Shown: piece after piece, positions 32,050-34,571 of the stretch
Layout of the letters: every line of letters begins with the position of its first letter
Position numbering within the stretch: the first letter of the stretch is position 1
Assembly: GCA_018224445.1 (NCBI GenBank)
Contig: JAGTVA010000114.1
Location: 1-34,571, forward strand
DNA length: 34,571 bases
Reading direction: 5' to 3'
From: Saprospiraceae bacterium
Lineage (GTDB): Bacteria; Bacteroidota; Bacteroidia; Chitinophagales; Saprospiraceae
Notes under the pieces: generated by a model
Told to the model about the DNA's origin: nothing
The model's input: the letters and a program-made list of their open reading frames with translations, nothing else
Database searches by the model: none
Program-made: the position numbers and the translations under genes

Positions 32050-32994
32050 TTAAATAATGCCGATGTCAGTGAGATAACGCTCCGCATCCAAAGCAGCCAT
32101 ACATCCCGTGCCCGCCGCAGTTACGGCTTGGCGGTAAATTTTATCTGCGGCATCTCCACTCACAAACACACCGTCGACATTGGTTTTGGTCGATTTTCCT
32201 TTGGTGATTAAATAATTGGTCTCATCCATTTCCAACCAATCTTTAAAAATGTCGGTATTGGGTTTGTGACCGATGGCCACAAAGAAACCACGAATGTCTA
32301 TTACATTCTTTTCACCGGTCTGATTATTAACTACCCTTACGCCGGTGACTTCTTCCTCACCTAAAATTTCCTCGGCCTCGGTGTGCCAGTGCATTTTAAT
32401 ATTGGGGGTTTTGAATACCCTTTCCTGCATGATTTTGGAGGCCCGCATTTCGTCTCTCCTCACCAGCAGGTGGACTTCAGGACAGAGTTTGGCCAGGTAT
32501 TGCGCCTCCTCTGCCGCTGTATCTCCCCCACCGACAACTGCTACTTTGGTGCCCTTGAAAAAGAATCCATCGCAAACCGCACAGGCCGAAACCCCCTTGT
32601 TCATAAATTTCTTTTCCGATTCAATTCCAAGCCATTTGGCACTTGCTCCTGTAGAAATAATAACAGAATGTGCGTGAATTTCCACCCCTCCTTCTGTCCA
32701 GGCCTTATGCACAGGACCCGTAAAATCAACTTTTACTACCGTGTCGTAATGTACCTGAGTGCCAAATCTTTCGGCTTGTTTTCTAAAGTCCTCCATCATT
32801 TCCGGCCCCTTGACTCCATCCGGATAACCGGGATAGTTTTCCACATCGGTGGTTATCATCAATTGCCCTCCCGGTTCCAATCCTGTGTAGAGCACCGGAT
32901 CCATATTGGCTCTGGCTGCATATATAGCAGCAGTATACCCTGCCGGCCCTGACCCTATAATCAGGGTTTTTAAAATTTCTTTGTCTTGACTCAT
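32050..32994 (-). CDS. trxB: Thioredoxin-disulfide reductase
   Basis: TrxB uses NADPH through FAD to reduce thioredoxin (trxA at 6858-7172). The 314 residues show the FAD-binding GSGPAG at 14-19, the redox pair C138-A-V-C141 followed by DG, the NADPH-binding VVGGGDTAAEEA near 153-164, and the C-terminal FAD-contacting VFVSGDAADKIYRQAVTAAGTGCMAALDAERYL. It is a standard low-molecular-weight bacterial enzyme. The ATG at 32994 is 232 bp from the end of aroK. A GTGA-N6-TCAC palindrome lies in that gap. Confidence 0.97.
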   Translation of the reverse strand: MSQDKEILKTLIIGSGPAGYTAAIYAARANMDPVLYTGLEPGGQLMITTDVENYPGYPDGVKGPEMMEDFRKQAERFGTQVHYDTVVKVDFTGPVHKAWTEGGVEIHAHSVIISTGASAKWLGIESEKKFMNKGVSACAVCDGFFFKGTKVAVVGGGDTAAEEAQYLAKLCPEVHLLVRRDEMRASKIMQERVFKTPNIKMHWHTEAEEILGEEEVTGVRVVNNQTGEKNVIDIRGFFVAIGHKPNTDIFKDWLEMDETNYLITKGKSTKTNVDGVFVSGDAADKIYRQAVTAAGTGCMAALDAERYLTDIGII

Positions 32995-33160
32995 TCTTTG
33001 AAAGTGGTTTTTTTAAAAAAAGAAAATTCACAACTCGGGTTAACGGTAAAAATAGAACGAATACCCGAAGGTTTCATTACAACCGCAATATTAAGAAAAA
33101 GCGGGCAAAATTCAGTGGAATGGGGAGTTAAATAAATAGCATTTCCAAATCTCTTAACCC

Positions 33161-33174
33161 GTGACTTATATCAC
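33161..33174. promoter_or_regulatory. CRP/FNR-like palindrome upstream of trxB
   Basis: GTGACTTATATCAC has the GTGA-N6-TCAC core, 8 of the 10 bases of the classical CRP half-site pair. It lies about 167 bp upstream of the trxB ATG. No strong -7 box was found between them; TAATATTG on the minus strand is one base from consensus. Regulation of trxB is inference. Confidence 0.3.
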
Positions 33175-33226
33175 TTGTCAATCAATTTATAAAAATTAAA
33201 AATCTGTGATTTCATCTGCATCCGGC

Positions 33227-33736
33227 CTAATACTCCACCTTATCTGAATTGAGTTTTTCGATGAGTAAATCGGTTTGATCCATTGCATCGTGGGTTATGT
33301 GAGCCCGCTGGTAGTGGTGCAATCGGTTTTCGTAAAGTTGGATTAACTCCTCGTCCTTCATTTTCTTGAGCAGGGGCCTTTGTATGATCGCGGGATCCTT
33401 TTTGAGCCTGTACAAAAACAACTCTTTAGAGATTTTCAAAAACACCACCGTTCCGTGCTCCAGCATGAAGTCCATATTGTCGCTAAAACAAGCGGTACCA
33501 CCACCGGTAGCCATGATAAATGGTGGCGTGAGTAAGGACCGCAACAACTTTCCCTCAATTTCGCGAAAATAATCCTCTCCCTGATTTTCAAAAATTTCTC
33601 CTATAGCACCGTAATTATTTGCAAGAATTTCATCGGTGTCGTAAAATCTCCATTTGAGCTCTTTAGACAATTGTCTTCCCAAAGTACTTTTCCCTGCGCC
33701 CATAAATCCTACCAAGTAAATCCTTTTTCTCCTCAT
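33227..33736 (-). CDS. aroK: Shikimate kinase
   Basis: Shikimate kinase phosphorylates shikimate at O3 in chorismate synthesis. From the ATG at 33736 the product is 169 residues, the family length. Walker A GFMGAGKSTLG is at 10-20, the shikimate-binding DTDE is near 34-37, and EGKLLRSLL, MATGGGTACF and the lid region with IIQRPLL follow. The frame extends upstream to a TTG at 33820, but the extra 28 residues (MQFYLFKKYLNN...) are not part of the family and overlap the divergent promoter of the DUF1573 gene. Confidence 0.94.
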   Translation of the reverse strand: MRRKRIYLVGFMGAGKSTLGRQLSKELKWRFYDTDEILANNYGAIGEIFENQGEDYFREIEGKLLRSLLTPPFIMATGGGTACFSDNMDFMLEHGTVVFLKISKELFLYRLKKDPAIIQRPLLKKMKDEELIQLYENRLHHYQRAHITHDAMDQTDLLIEKLNSDKVEY

Positions 33737-33745
33737 TTGTATATC

Positions 33746-33779
33746 TTTGTGATTGTATTGTTCGTTCAACTTACTTTTG
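33746..33779 (+). promoter_or_regulatory. -33/-7 promoter of the DUF1573-yajC unit
   Basis: TTTG at 33746-33749 and TACTTTTG at 33772-33779 match the Bacteroidota boxes with a 22-bp spacer. The start point near 33785 would leave a leader of about 75 nt before the ATG at 33860. Confidence 0.5.
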
Positions 33780-33859
33780 AAAATGTTATTTAAATACTTT
33801 TTAAATAAATAGAACTGCAAAAGTATTACAAATATTAAGCAAAACTAAATAAAAGTGAA

Positions 33860-34351
33860 ATGAGAATACCTTTATTAGTCACAATTCTTATCATTTTGAT
33901 TTCATTCATTATCGCCTGTCAGGTTGACGAACAAAAGAAGGTTGAATCCATCGAGGGTCCCTCCGCTTCTGAGCTTATTAGAAATCCCATGACACTCAGT
34001 GGTGATGCAGATACCACCAATATTCCAGTAATTTCTTTTGATCGGGAGGTCATTTATTTCGATACCATTCCGGAAGGAACCGTAATAGAAGAAACCTTTA
34101 AATTTACCAATACTGGAAAGCCCCCCTTGTGGATAACAGACGCCCGATCTACCTGCGGGTGCACAGTTCCGGATTACCCCAAAGAACCCATCCCTCCTGG
34201 TGAGGGAGGAGAAATTAAAGTCCGGTTTAATACGGCGGATAAATATTACCTTCAAGACCGACCAATTAGTATCTTTGCAAATACAATCCCGGGAAGATCT
34301 GTAGTGAGACTTCGAGGGTATGTTCAACCTGTAAACGAATCTGAAAATTAA
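33860..34351 (+). CDS. DUF1573 domain lipoprotein
   Basis: The 163-residue product has a lipoprotein signal peptide (MRIPLLVTILIILISFIIAC) with the lipobox Cys at position 20, so it is probably anchored to a membrane on the periplasmic side. The DUF1573 core starts near 60: ISFDREVIYFDTIPEGT, then FKFTNTGKPPLWITDARSTCGCTVPDYPKEPIPPGEGGEIKVRFNT. This immunoglobulin-like (MSP/ASH-type) fold has the hallmark CGCT motif. Function is unknown. The next gene, yajC, starts 10 bp after the stop, a linkage common in Bacteroidota that suggests a role near the Sec translocon. Confidence 0.9.
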   Translation: MRIPLLVTILIILISFIIACQVDEQKKVESIEGPSASELIRNPMTLSGDADTTNIPVISFDREVIYFDTIPEGTVIEETFKFTNTGKPPLWITDARSTCGCTVPDYPKEPIPPGEGGEIKVRFNTADKYYLQDRPISIFANTIPGRSVVRLRGYVQPVNESEN

Positions 34352-34361
34352 CCTATTAGCT

Positions 34362-34571
34362 ATGAATTTAATGTTTTTTCTCGAAGGGGGTGCCGGAGCC
34401 CTTATCGGCATGTGGCCGATAATTTTGATGTTTGTGGTAATTTATTTTTTTATGATCAGGCCTCAGGCCAAAAAAACCAAAGAACAAAATAATTTCATCA
34501 AGGGCCTGGAGAAGGGAGATGAAGTAGTGCTGTCCAGTGGAATTGCTGGTAAAATCACCAAATTAGAGGAC
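34362..34571 (+). CDS. yajC: Preprotein translocase subunit YajC (3' truncated)
   Basis: The first 70 codons are present and run off the window. A single membrane helix (GMWPIILMFVVIYFFMIRP) is followed by the strongly conserved RPQAKKTKEQ and FIKGLEKGDEVVLSSGIAGKI, the YajC signature. YajC is an inner-membrane accessory of SecDF-YajC. It starts at the ATG at 34362, 10 bp after the DUF1573 gene. Confidence 0.95.
   Translation, partial: MNLMFFLEGGAGALIGMWPIILMFVVIYFFMIRPQAKKTKEQNNFIKGLEKGDEVVLSSGIAGKITKLED

Noticed and set aside
33902-34411. 169-codon minus-strand frame over the DUF1573 gene
   Set aside because: The plus strand has a lipoprotein signal, the CGCT core and yajC directly after it; the antisense frame has none of these.

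Overview
The window is a chromosomal stretch from a Bacteroidota bacterium, most likely a Saprospiria/Lewinella-like lineage. Evidence: proteins with SprB-type repeats and type IX secretion C-terminal domains (both the Por-type YPNP tail and the CHU_C 'AFSPNNDGVND' tail), PorT and PorV-like outer-membrane proteins, BshC (bacillithiol), MenG (menaquinone), Bacteroidota promoter boxes (-33 TTTG, -7 TAnnTTTG), A-rich leaders instead of Shine-Dalgarno sites, and many intergenic remnants. The genes are mostly core housekeeping genes in short operons, broken up by repeat-rich intergenic islands.

Layout. 1-92 is the tail of a truncated gene. 355-4472 (+) is recG, two small uncharacterised genes and era. 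4480-6334 (-) is hemD and a DUF4271 membrane protein interrupted by one in-frame TAA. 6858-7172 (-) is trxA. 7917-9433 (+) is menG/ubiE followed by porT; an acpH-like gene converges on it. 10017-11399 is a repeat island: a dead PD-(D/E)XK nuclease, a MITE-like element, a 15-bp tandem repeat and a degenerate ~47-bp tandem repeat. 11400-12647 (+) is an isolated hutI. 13100-20327 (+) holds two large secreted SprB-repeat proteins, each with a cohesin-like domain, and a LamG/CHU_C secreted protein converges on them (20645-21853, -). 21882-23129 (-) is ybaB and a Na+/Ca2+ exchanger. 23202-23551 is a second, larger MITE-like element with another palindromic element nested in it. 23856-24962 (-) is a PorV-like gene. 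25264-34571 is bshC, accD, yebC, dnaG, fba, trxB, aroK, a DUF1573 lipoprotein gene and the start of yajC.

How the genes fit together. The clearest theme is type IX secretion and the cell surface: PorT and the PorV2-like protein belong to the export machinery, and three proteins carry sorting tails that would use it. A second theme is thiol redox: trxA, trxB and bshC. The most unusual signal is between yebC and dnaG. There the minus strand carries a promoter matching the Bacteroidota consensus at both boxes with 21-bp spacing, two hairpins, and a terminator ending in seven T, with no open reading frame. This looks like a small non-coding RNA of about 93 nt. Gene starts were moved where homology or promoter position required it (ubiE, porT, the second SprB protein, the LamG protein, the exchanger, aroK). 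All identifications are from reading the sequence; no database search was run.
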